DNA from: Pedobacter sp. B4-66
Lineage (GTDB): Bacteria > Bacteroidota > Bacteroidia > Sphingobacteriales > Sphingobacteriaceae
NCBI RefSeq assembly: GCF_018492665.1
Contig: NZ_JAFVME010000001.1
Span: 62,001-126,000 of the forward strand
Direction: 5' to 3'
Length of the DNA stretch: 64,000 nucleotides
Positions 36,696 through 44,652 of this stretch are shown in pieces. Numbering within the stretch: the first letter of the stretch is position 1; the number at the start of each line of letters is the position of its first letter. The notes under the pieces were generated by a model. That model searched no databases, was not told the origin of the DNA, and was given only the letters and a program-made list of their open reading frames with translations. The position numbers and the translations under genes are program-made.

Positions 36696-38207
36696 ATGAA
36701 AACTAGCCTCAACGTTAACCCAACCATAGTAGTAATTTTTGGAGGTACCGGTGACTTAAATTATCGCAAGCTTGCGCCCGCTCTTTATAACTTATATTCT
36801 GATGGCTATATGCCAGATAAATTTGCCATCATTGGAACTGCCCGCAGGCCACTAAATGATGAAAAGTTTAGAGAAAACTTAATGGATGGCGTAAACAAGT
36901 TCTCCAGATCTGGAAAGGTAAAGCAGGATAAATGGGACAAATTTGCAGAAAATGTTATTTATAATTCTGTTGATGTAGAAACTCCTGAAAGCTTTGGTTT
37001 ACTTAAAAAAAGCATAGAGAAACTTCAAAAAGAATTTGGTCCTAAAACACAGGTTATTTACTACCTGGCTGTAGCTCCAAACTTGTTCCCGCTTATTGCT
37101 AAATGCCTTTCTGACTACGGGTTAGCAGGCACTGAAGATAATTGTCGCATTGTAATCGAAAAACCTTTCGGAAGAGATCTTGAAACTGCAAGAGAATTAA
37201 ACACGATACTTACCGGCATATTTACAGAGAAACAAATCTATCGTATAGATCACTATCTTGGTAAAGAAACCGTACAAAACATCATGGCTTTCCGTTTTGC
37301 TAACTCATTCCTTGAGCCGCTTTGGAACCGCACTTATATAGACCATATCCAGATCTCGGTAACAGAGCAACTTGGTGTTGGTGACAGAGGTGGTTATTAC
37401 GAAAGTGCAGGTGCTTTGAGAGATATGATTCAGAATCACTTGCTTCAACTACTTTGTTTAATTGGGATGGAAACTCCAATTAATTTTGATGCTGATGAAA
37501 TCAGGAATAAAAAAGTTGATGTATTGAAAGCAATGCGTCCGTTTAGCCCTGAAGACATCCGTTTCAGCACAGTTAGAGGTCAATATACTAAAGGCTGGGT
37601 TGAAGGTAAAGAAGTACCAGGATACAGACATGAAAATGGTGTAGATCCTAATTCAAATACCGAAACCTTTGCTGCAATTAAGTTTTTTGTAGACAACTGG
37701 AGATGGCAGGGAATTCCGTTTTATGTACGTACCGGAAAACGTTTGTTCCAAACTTCTTCGTTAATCACCATTCAGTTTAAAGATGTTCCTCACCATATTT
37801 TCCCATCGGGAGTAACTGAGCACTGGCAACAAAACAGATTGATCATCAGTATTCAACCTGAAATGAGTATCCGTTTACAGGTGCAAGGTAAGAGACCAGG
37901 ATTAGATATGGTATTGAACCCTGTTGACATGGTATTTGATTACAAAGGAACTTACAGTTCAGATACACCTGAAGCCTACGAAACTCTTTTACTAGACGTT
38001 ATGACAGGCGACCAGACGCAGTTTATGCGTGCAGATCAGGTAGAAGCTGCCTGGGAATTATTAATGCCTGTAATCAACGCGTGGGAAAGCAAAAAATCGT
38101 TAAGCTTCCCTAATTACACTGCAGATTCATGGGGACCGGAAGACGCTGAGGCGTTAATCGCAAGAGATGGTTTCCACTGGTTTGCTTTACCACTAAATAA
38201 AGAATAA
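36696..38207 (+). CDS. zwf: Glucose-6-phosphate 1-dehydrogenase
   Basis: 503 residues. NAD(P)-binding start VVIFGGTGDLNYRKLAPALY; the strictly conserved active-site motif RIDHYLGKE followed by TVQNIMAFRFAN; EKPFGRDL; and substrate region FYVRTGKRL. Normal length. It oxidises glucose-6-phosphate to 6-phosphogluconolactone, the first step of the oxidative pentose-phosphate pathway. Its stop codon overlaps the pgl start by one base (TAATG). Confidence 0.97.
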   Translation: MKTSLNVNPTIVVIFGGTGDLNYRKLAPALYNLYSDGYMPDKFAIIGTARRPLNDEKFRENLMDGVNKFSRSGKVKQDKWDKFAENVIYNSVDVETPESFGLLKKSIEKLQKEFGPKTQVIYYLAVAPNLFPLIAKCLSDYGLAGTEDNCRIVIEKPFGRDLETARELNTILTGIFTEKQIYRIDHYLGKETVQNIMAFRFANSFLEPLWNRTYIDHIQISVTEQLGVGDRGGYYESAGALRDMIQNHLLQLLCLIGMETPINFDADEIRNKKVDVLKAMRPFSPEDIRFSTVRGQYTKGWVEGKEVPGYRHENGVDPNSNTETFAAIKFFVDNWRWQGIPFYVRTGKRLFQTSSLITIQFKDVPHHIFPSGVTEHWQQNRLIISIQPEMSIRLQVQGKRPGLDMVLNPVDMVFDYKGTYSSDTPEAYETLLLDVMTGDQTQFMRADQVEAAWELLMPVINAWESKKSLSFPNYTADSWGPEDAEALIARDGFHWFALPLNKE

Positions 38208-38932
38208 TGAACTTATTAATTTATAAAACTCAAAGCGAATTATTTGAGGATCTGATAGATTACATAGTAACTATTGCCAACAAGTCAATCGCTGAAAACG
38301 ATTGCTTTAATTTTGTATTAACCGGAGGTAATTCTCCAAAAGCGTTGTACGAATTATTAGCAACTACTTATCGTGATAAAATTGACTGGTCTAAAGTATA
38401 TTTCTTCTTCGGCGATGAACGTAATGTATTGCCTACCCATGAGAGCTACAACGGCTTAATGGCTAAAAAGGCAATACTAGATCCGTTAAATATTGCTGCA
38501 GATCATATATTTTATGTAGATACTACTTTGGCTCCTGAAAAGGCTGCAATTGAATACAACAAAGCTATATCTGCTCATTTTAATGGTGCAGATATCATAT
38601 TTGATCTGATCCTTTTAGGAATGGGTGACGACGCGCATACCGCTTCGTTATTCCCGGAAACAACAATTCTTGGCAATAAAGAAGTAGAAATCGATTCAGT
38701 GTTTGTTGAAAAGCTTTCGACCTACAGAATCAGCTTTACTGCACCACTTATTAACAAGGCTAAAAACATTGCATTCCTTGTTTTTGGAGAATCTAAAGCT
38801 CAAGCTGTAAAGCACGTTATTGAGGCACCTAAAAAGAATACAAAATTGTATCCTTCACAATTAATCAATCCTGTTGATGGTAGTGTAACCTGGTTTCTTG
38901 ATGATGCGGCAGCAAGCTTGTTAGATAATTAA
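38207..38932 (+). CDS. pgl: 6-phosphogluconolactonase
   Basis: 241 residues of the glucosamine-6-phosphate isomerase/6-phosphogluconolactonase fold. Motifs: NFVLTGGNSPKALYELL, VYFFFGDERNVLPTHESYNG and LILLGMGDDAHTASLFPET with the catalytic His. It hydrolyses the zwf product, completing the link to gnd. It overlaps the zwf stop by one base and is followed by a terminator. Confidence 0.95.
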   Translation: MNLLIYKTQSELFEDLIDYIVTIANKSIAENDCFNFVLTGGNSPKALYELLATTYRDKIDWSKVYFFFGDERNVLPTHESYNGLMAKKAILDPLNIAADHIFYVDTTLAPEKAAIEYNKAISAHFNGADIIFDLILLGMGDDAHTASLFPETTILGNKEVEIDSVFVEKLSTYRISFTAPLINKAKNIAFLVFGESKAQAVKHVIEAPKKNTKLYPSQLINPVDGSVTWFLDDAAASLLDN

Positions 38933-38976
38933 TAAGGGCGAGATAGTTAATTCGTTAATAAACAACAATTATACTG

Positions 38977-39004
38977 AGGCAACACTAATGTGTTGCCTTT
39001 TTTT
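38977..39004 (+). terminator. Terminator of the pentose-phosphate operon
   Basis: AGGCAACAC (38977-38985) and GTGTTGCCT (38990-38998) form a 9-bp stem with TAAT loop followed by a run of seven T. Located 45 bases after the pgl stop. Confidence 0.9.
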
Positions 39005-39077
39005 ATGCACTTTTTTTTTATCATCGCTATCCTGAATTTACTATCTTGCAATTAAAACACCACCACCCCTATTCGTA

Positions 39078-40304
39078 ATGAAAAAAGAAAACAATGCCCT
39101 ACCACGCAGACAATTTCTAGGAAACGTTTCAAAAGTTGGAATACTAGGCTCATTAGCTGCTTTTTTACCCGGGAGTAGTTCAGCTGAAGTACTCGAATCC
39201 TTTGCTGCAATTCCCGAAGATGGACATGTTTTCTTAACAAAGCCTTATTTGCAATTACCATCAGCGGAAGGCATGACAATAAGATGGGTAACCAACAAAC
39301 TCTCTTACAGTTGGGTAGAATATGGGGAAGGGATCAACCTAGATTTAAAAGCGCATCACGTAACCGATGGTCTTGTAGATGCCCACAACAGGATCAACTT
39401 TGTTAAGTTAAAAGACCTAAAACCAGGTACAAAATATAGCTATCGAGTTTTATCTAAGGAAATTACAGATTTCCAACCCTATTCTTTAAAATACGGAGAT
39501 ACAATAGCTAGCGAAACCTATTCTTTTAACACGCCTAAAACAAATTCTGAGTCAGTTTCCTGGCTTATATTAAACGATATACATGATCGTCCGGCCTCAA
39601 TTCCACATCTTTTAAAATTAAACAACGAGGACTACGATTACGTATTTTTCAATGGTGATATTTTTGATTTCCAAAAGGACGAACAACAGATAATTGACAA
39701 TATGCTTAAGCCATCTACAGATGTATTTGCCAGCACAAAACCGTTTATGTTTGTTCGTGGCAATCATGAAACCAGAGGGAAGTTTTCGCGTGAATTAAAG
39801 GACTATTTTTCTACTAAAGACGACAAGGGTTACTTTACCTATCAGTGGGGACCTGTTTTTAATATTGTATTAGATACCGGTGAAGATAAGCCAGACGATC
39901 ACCCAGTATATGCCGGAATTGTAGACTTTGATGGTTACCGCAAAGAACAAGCAAAATGGCTAGAGGAAACCATGAAATCAAGCGCTTACAAAAAGGCAAA
40001 ATTTCGAGTGGTTATGATGCACATTCCTTTGTATCATTCGGGAGATTGGCATGGGCCAATGCACTGCAGGGAACTATTTGCTCCGTTGTTCAAAAAGTAT
40101 AAAATAGACCTGGTAATTTCAGGTCACACACATACTTATGGCGTTTGGCCTCCATCTACAGAACACCCCTACCCGGTTATTATTGGCGGTGGGCCAAAAG
40201 AGGGAAACCGTACGCTTATTAAAGTAAAAGCTGACAGTAAAACGCTGGATTTAGTGATGTTAAAAGATGACGGATCTGAAGTAGGAAAGTACAGTCTTTC
40301 TTAA
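39078..40304 (+). CDS. Tat-exported purple-acid-phosphatase-like metallophosphoesterase
   Basis: 408 residues. N terminus has a twin-arginine-type signal: RRQFLGNVSKVGILGSLAAF. A FN3-like purple-acid-phosphatase N-terminal domain follows (LTKPYLQLPSAEGMTIRWVT, WVEYGEG, LKPGTKYSYRV; about 50-155). The metallophosphoesterase core shows all metal motifs: NDIHDR, NGDIFDF, RGNHETRG, VVMMHIPLYH and SGHTHTYG. It likely hydrolyses phosphate esters in the periplasm; the folded dinuclear metal centre explains Tat export. Its last four bases overlap the end of the convergent DUF4833 gene. Confidence 0.88.
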   Translation: MKKENNALPRRQFLGNVSKVGILGSLAAFLPGSSSAEVLESFAAIPEDGHVFLTKPYLQLPSAEGMTIRWVTNKLSYSWVEYGEGINLDLKAHHVTDGLVDAHNRINFVKLKDLKPGTKYSYRVLSKEITDFQPYSLKYGDTIASETYSFNTPKTNSESVSWLILNDIHDRPASIPHLLKLNNEDYDYVFFNGDIFDFQKDEQQIIDNMLKPSTDVFASTKPFMFVRGNHETRGKFSRELKDYFSTKDDKGYFTYQWGPVFNIVLDTGEDKPDDHPVYAGIVDFDGYRKEQAKWLEETMKSSAYKKAKFRVVMMHIPLYHSGDWHGPMHCRELFAPLFKKYKIDLVISGHTHTYGVWPPSTEHPYPVIIGGGPKEGNRTLIKVKADSKTLDLVMLKDDGSEVGKYSLS

Positions 40305-40894
40305 ACTTTTATTCGTTCTAAAACCGCAGCATTGTTTTCAGTGTTGACGCCTTTTAGCTCAACATATCTAACATTTGGAAGCCAAAATGAACCACCTTCT
40401 ATTCGTACAAAAATCCTGTCGAGCTGAATCTTTTTATTGTTCACCGTAACGTAAACATGAAACTTTTTATCCTTATCAGATCTAAGCAAATACATTGGTA
40501 ATTTTTTATGAGAAACAAACCTAAGTTCAAAATGATCTTTTCCTATTTCTTTTGCCTGAATTCCATAAGCGAATTTCCTTTGGATATAGTTTAAATCCTT
40601 TTTCTCGCCACTATCGCCATAGCGAATCCAATATACAAGAATTGGTTCCGTTCTATCCACTTCACCATTTGTATTGGCATTTAATTCACAAATAATGGTG
40701 TTGGTATTTGGATCTCTTTGCAAATAAAAAAGCTGATTCTCAATTCCTTTTGGAGTTGGAAACTTTATAGGAGATGGATCACTTTTATCGGTTGTTTGAG
40801 CGTATGTAGATGATGCAGCGAAATTCAATAGTATAGCACTCAATAAACTAAATAAAAATAGTTTATTAATGGTTAGTATTTTGGCGGTTTTCAT
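40301..40894 (-). CDS. Secreted DUF4833-like protein
   Basis: 197 residues. Signal peptide to about residue 32 (LNFAASSTYAQ). The body matches the short Bacteroidota family annotated DUF4833: NQLFYLQRDPNTNTIICELN, EPILVYWIRYGDSGEKKDL, and KKIQLDRIFVRIEGGSFWLP. Function of the family is unknown. Convergent with the metallophosphoesterase gene; preceded by a good -7 promoter element. Confidence 0.72.
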   Translation of the reverse strand: MKTAKILTINKLFLFSLLSAILLNFAASSTYAQTTDKSDPSPIKFPTPKGIENQLFYLQRDPNTNTIICELNANTNGEVDRTEPILVYWIRYGDSGEKKDLNYIQRKFAYGIQAKEIGKDHFELRFVSHKKLPMYLLRSDKDKKFHVYVTVNNKKIQLDRIFVRIEGGSFWLPNVRYVELKGVNTENNAAVLERIKV

Positions 40895-40913
40895 TGGTAA
40901 GAATATTAAGGTT

Positions 40914-40921
40914 CAAAGATA
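40914..40921 (-). promoter_or_regulatory. -7 promoter element (TATCTTTG) for the DUF4833 gene
   Basis: On the minus strand the sequence reads TATCTTTG, an exact TAnnTTTG match, 20 bases upstream of the ATG. A TTG -33 element at the usual spacing is not seen. Confidence 0.4.
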
Positions 40922-41047
40922 TACAGAGAATTCTAAACTCTTGAAATTCAATTGTCAAATTGCCGACATTATCTTTTACAATTAATTGCTCCAAAAGTTC
41001 TCTCTTTATAGCAAAAAAATTGTTTCTTTAACTTTATTAATCAATTA

Positions 41048-41683
41048 ATGAATCTCAAATCCCTATTATTCATATTTCTTCTAGGCTCTTTCAGTTTTGC
41101 AACATTTGCACAAATAAAAGAGGAACCAAACGCACTACAATTGTTTCTTCAGGCCAATGCAGATAGCACAATAATTTTTCAGTATGCACCCTACACTGCC
41201 CAACTGTCGCCCTATTATATTTTAAGCAAAAAATCGGACACCATAACAGCCTATACCTATAAAGCTCTTCCCCGACTGGATAAGAGAATTAAACTCCCAC
41301 GTTCTATAGGTTTGAAAATTCGACATAGGAATTATATCGCTATAAGTTCAGCTCCAATTGATGTTAATATTTATTTTGAACCTGTTTATTTTAGCTCTAA
41401 AAAATTACTCGATTTTTGGAAAAACGTTGGTAAAGAAAGCCCCTGGCAATTAGCCGATGATTCTGCTGATGGCCATGCGTGTGTTGATAAAGATGGCAAT
41501 AGAACAGGAAATTATGTTTATGATGGAGGAGGAGTTTACCTGTATCTGATCACAAAAAATGAGATAAAAAAACTGGACTATTATGCGCCTCAGTTTTTTG
41601 AAAAAGAAGTATGTCCGGGTAGAAAAGGACGAATCTCCATTCTGAAAATTGAACAACTATTTGATAGACATTTTCAGCTATAG
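41048..41683 (+). CDS. Hypothetical secreted protein
   Basis: 211 residues. Signal peptide MNLKSLLFIFLLGSFSFATF ending at AQ (22). The mature part is mixed alpha/beta with two cysteines (in DGHACVDKDG and EVCPGRKGR) that could form a disulphide. The segment SPWQLADDSADGHACVDKDG looks like a loop possibly binding metal, but no known family was recognised. Monocistronic or linked to the small protein 38 bases downstream. Confidence 0.65.
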   Translation: MNLKSLLFIFLLGSFSFATFAQIKEEPNALQLFLQANADSTIIFQYAPYTAQLSPYYILSKKSDTITAYTYKALPRLDKRIKLPRSIGLKIRHRNYIAISSAPIDVNIYFEPVYFSSKKLLDFWKNVGKESPWQLADDSADGHACVDKDGNRTGNYVYDGGGVYLYLITKNEIKKLDYYAPQFFEKEVCPGRKGRISILKIEQLFDRHFQL

Positions 41684-41720
41684 TATAATTTTGAAGCAGA
41701 ACTGGTATATTGCAACAATT

Positions 41721-42041
41721 ATGGGTTACGCAAAAGAAAGAGGAAAGCTTGAAAAGCTGTCAACAAAAACTGTTGGCATAAACAATTATGATGAAAAGAA
41801 TTTAGCAATTCTTATTGATATTCATGAGCAGTACTCGCACACTGTGAGGATATTAAAAAATAAAGAACCTGAAACATTTGGTGATCTACACAAAAATGAA
41901 TTGCAGGAAGTAAAAGATGGCAAAAAAGCACTTAGAGAAAGTGATTCAGAAGAAGCTCGTCTGGCTAATTTTGTGTTGTATAAAGATGCGGTACAACGTG
42001 CATTAGATAAAACCATAAAAGCCACATTAGCGTCTTTGTAA
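41721..42041 (+). CDS. Small helical hypothetical protein
   Basis: The ATG giving MGYAKERGKLEKLSTKTVG is preferred over an upstream ATG that lies inside the preceding gene; 106 residues. Highly charged, predicted mostly helical, no signal peptide or membrane segment (DIHEQYSHTVRILKNKEPE, ELQEVKDGKKALRESDSEEA). No family recognised. Followed by a terminator shared with the convergent VOC gene. Confidence 0.6.
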   Translation: MGYAKERGKLEKLSTKTVGINNYDEKNLAILIDIHEQYSHTVRILKNKEPETFGDLHKNELQEVKDGKKALRESDSEEARLANFVLYKDAVQRALDKTIKATLASL

Positions 42042-42069
42042 GCAAGAAATAACACGTTAATAAAATAAT

Positions 42070-42105
42070 AAAGGCCATTCGCAACTTAAGTTAAGAATGG
42101 CTTTT
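42070..42105. terminator. Bidirectional terminator
   Basis: AAAGGCCATTC (42070-42080) pairs with GAATGGCTTTT (42095-42105) with one G-U; the loop holds a further palindrome AACTTAAGTT. It lies between two convergent genes, with A/T tracts on both sides. Confidence 0.75.
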
Positions 42106-42108
42106 AAT

Positions 42109-42951
42109 TTATGCATTTTCCAGATCTGCTATAACCAATTTTTTCATTTTCATTAACGCCCCCATTACCCTTTGGCTACGTTCAGGATCGCTAACCAATT
42201 TACCCAGTGCTTTTGGTATAATTTGCCAGCTAATGCCATACTGATCAGTTAACCAACCGCAGGCAACTTCATGCCCACCGTTTGCTGTTAACTGTTCCCA
42301 ATATTTGTCAATCTCGGTTTGTGTTTCGCACTCTACAACCAACGATATGGCATCATTAAATCCGAATCGATGGTCGGCAGAGCTATCCATAGCCATCGCT
42401 ACAAGACCATTAATCGTAAATTGAGCATGTTTCACAAAATCAACATTCTCACCATCGGCTTCGCTATATTTCATGATTCCTTCAACATTCGAATTAGGGA
42501 ACAATTTGGTATAAAAATGTAATGCATTTGCAGCCTCTCCTACCTTGGCACCTGTAAACATTAATGTAGGACAAAACTTCTGTGGTGCATCTGGTTTGTC
42601 ACCAGTATACAATTGCCAGGAAACATCATATTTATCTTGTACCCAACCATATTTAGGGCTCCAATCGTAGCTATCAAGGGGCATTAATATACTGCCCCCA
42701 TCAATTAATTTATTCCAGTATTTTTCGGTTTCTTCTCCGCTTTCGCACATAACCATAAATGAAATAGCCGGATTAGGTGTTGAAGATGGGCCATCATTAA
42801 GTAGCATAAACTTTTGTCCACTTAATTCAATTTGAATTACAAATGGTGAGGTTTGACCGACTTTTCCATCGCCAAATGTTTGGATGTAAAAATCAGATGC
42901 TTCTGCAATTTTACCTTTGAGCGTTAAGCAGGGATAAATTAAATTTTTCAT
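42109..42951 (-). CDS. PhnB-like VOC family protein, two-domain
   Basis: 280 residues with two PhnB/glyoxalase-like repeats: first YPCLTLKGKIAEASDFYIQTFGDG (4-27) and ...WQLYTGDKPD; second FCPTLMFTGAKVGEAANALHFY (about 125-146) and ...WQIIPKALG. The family was once called 3-demethylubiquinone methyltransferase-like but is not a methyltransferase. Enzymatic role unknown. It stands alone, convergent with the small helical protein. Confidence 0.88.
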   Translation of the reverse strand: MKNLIYPCLTLKGKIAEASDFYIQTFGDGKVGQTSPFVIQIELSGQKFMLLNDGPSSTPNPAISFMVMCESGEETEKYWNKLIDGGSILMPLDSYDWSPKYGWVQDKYDVSWQLYTGDKPDAPQKFCPTLMFTGAKVGEAANALHFYTKLFPNSNVEGIMKYSEADGENVDFVKHAQFTINGLVAMAMDSSADHRFGFNDAISLVVECETQTEIDKYWEQLTANGGHEVACGWLTDQYGISWQIIPKALGKLVSDPERSQRVMGALMKMKKLVIADLENA

Positions 42952-43057
42952 AGTTTTAAGCTTTAGGGTTAAGCAATTTAACTATACTAAGTTACTACTC
43001 TTAAATGCAATTAACAGAGGGCATAACCGACAATTAGAGGGGTAAATTGTGACAAGG

Positions 43058-43663
43058 TTATTCTCTTACCTCGTATACCTGCATCAGGTAATCTGTAACT
43101 CTTTGTTTCATGTTCATTATCTCATCCTTAGTCACCAAAAGACCAGTCTCCTTTCCAAGGTCGTCCCACAAACGAATCTTAATATAAAGTTCCTTCATGG
43201 GATCTGCTTCGAAAGCGAGCGCCTCGGTAGCACTCATGGGGCCACCCTGAAATTTCAGGGTGATCTTACTGGCTTCTGAAAGCTCATTTAAATAATTCTG
43301 GTCTTTGAAGGTGAGATACCTTTTTGTACTCACATGACTGTTTACCAATTTTGCCAATCGCTCCGGGAAACCAGAATTCAGTAAATATTCTGCACCCAGA
43401 TGGTCATGATCCTGCCTGCCGTATCCTCCCATATCTTCTTTACCCTCTAAAAAATGGCCTATATCATGCAGAAAAGCAGCAATCACCATTTCATTGGAAG
43501 CACCTTCTTTGATTGCACAATTTGCTGACTGCATCATGTGCATCAACTGGGTTACATCCTCCCCGTATTCCTCATTTCCATATTTTTCATACATGCTGAA
43601 TATTTCATCAACTTTTGCTTCAATATCTGACTGATGTAAATGCATATTTATTGGATTATTCAT
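43058..43663 (-). CDS. PhnZ-like HD-domain mixed-valence di-iron oxygenase
   Basis: 201 residues. HD-domain pattern of the phosphonate-operon type: E35 and H42 in EEYGEDVTQLMHMMQSA, H66-D67 in FLHDIGHF, H88 in DHDHLG, H110 in VNSHVSTKRYL and D167 in RLWDDLGK. From memory the spacing closely follows PhnZ (His34, His58-Asp59, His80, His104, Asp161, plus Glu27), with a small shift between the third and fourth positions. PhnZ and TmpB cleave the C-P bond of 2-amino-1-hydroxyethylphosphonates with O2. No PhnY/TmpA partner is in the window. It ends cluster B, 17 bases below an alkaline-phosphatase-superfamily gene, so a phosphonate- or phosphate-related substrate is inferred; other MIOX-type oxygenations are possible. 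Confidence 0.8.
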   Translation of the reverse strand: MNNPINMHLHQSDIEAKVDEIFSMYEKYGNEEYGEDVTQLMHMMQSANCAIKEGASNEMVIAAFLHDIGHFLEGKEDMGGYGRQDHDHLGAEYLLNSGFPERLAKLVNSHVSTKRYLTFKDQNYLNELSEASKITLKFQGGPMSATEALAFEADPMKELYIKIRLWDDLGKETGLLVTKDEIMNMKQRVTDYLMQVYEVRE

Positions 43664-43680
43664 AATTTAAAAACAACGCT

Positions 43681-44625
43681 CTATTCCAGCCCAACAGATA
43701 GGTTTTCAGGCTCATTAAAACCGACAAAAGCAGCCTTTACAGGACGCGATGTCCATGAATAAGGAACCTTTAGGTTCAAGGCAAATGCCACAGTAGCCGC
43801 CACATCATATTGGTATACAGGTTGCTGTATTTTATATCCTTTTTTAACTCCCTGCCCATAATAAATAACCGGGATGGTGATTTCTTCCGCAGATTCTCCG
43901 CCATGCCCTTTATTAATCCCTCCATGATCAGAAACAATCATCACCAAGGTATTGTCTTTCATTCCTGACTTTTCAATCGATTTTAAAACCATGCCTATTA
44001 AGCTGTCTGCTTTAGCAATAGATTGTAAATAGGCTGCAGACATATGCCCGTTTTTATGCCCTGCACCGTCAACATGATCTAAATGAAGTAATGCAAAAAC
44101 AGGTTTTTTGGCGACAAGATATTCAGAAAACTTCACAGCTGCTTCTGTTTCTGTCTCAGCATGTTCATAATGATTAACCATTTCTTTTTGTAATAAGCGA
44201 CCGTAATCATCCCAGTGAAAAACAATCCCTTGCTCCGCCTTAGGGAGCTGTTGACGTACAATATCGTAAATACTAGGTGAACGACCCACTTTATTAACCA
44301 CAACAGGCTTCATGCCCTTACCATCAGGTTTCCAGTCGTTTGAAGTAATCCCTGTGATTTCAGGGCCTGCGCCAAGAATCATAGCTGACCAGTTCGACGA
44401 ACTTGAAGATGGTAATACTGTTCTTGCGTCATACTTAAAAGCTCCTTCAGCAATCATCCTATGCATCACAGGAGCATCTGCTTTCATTAGTCCCTCGCTA
44501 CTGAATCCATCAATTCCGATGATAACTACATGCTCAAACAATGGTTTACCCTTTGGTAGTTGCTGGGCTTGCAACTTCATGCAGCCCAGCAACAAAATCC
44601 CACATATACCTAAAATACGTTTCAT
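43681..44625 (-). CDS. Alkaline-phosphatase-superfamily phosphodiesterase/phosphatase (intact)
   Basis: The start MKRILGICGILLLGC is preferred (seven codons inside the longest frame); 314 residues, secreted. All metal motifs are present: VVIIGIDGFSS (first Asp), VLPSSSSSNWSAMILG (nucleophile Ser region), LLHLDHVDGAGHKNG (Asp/His), IVSDHGGINKGHGG (Asp-His and final His). ITGITSNDW is typical of this nucleotide-pyrophosphatase-like group. It likely hydrolyses phosphate mono- or diesters in the periplasm or on the surface. It is the only complete enzyme of its superfamily in the two clusters, where the LamG-fused relatives have lost key residues. Confidence 0.88.
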   Translation of the reverse strand: MKRILGICGILLLGCMKLQAQQLPKGKPLFEHVVIIGIDGFSSEGLMKADAPVMHRMIAEGAFKYDARTVLPSSSSSNWSAMILGAGPEITGITSNDWKPDGKGMKPVVVNKVGRSPSIYDIVRQQLPKAEQGIVFHWDDYGRLLQKEMVNHYEHAETETEAAVKFSEYLVAKKPVFALLHLDHVDGAGHKNGHMSAAYLQSIAKADSLIGMVLKSIEKSGMKDNTLVMIVSDHGGINKGHGGESAEEITIPVIYYGQGVKKGYKIQQPVYQYDVAATVAFALNLKVPYSWTSRPVKAAFVGFNEPENLSVGLE

Positions 44626-44652
44626 ATCTATTCTTTTATCAGTCAATTACTT

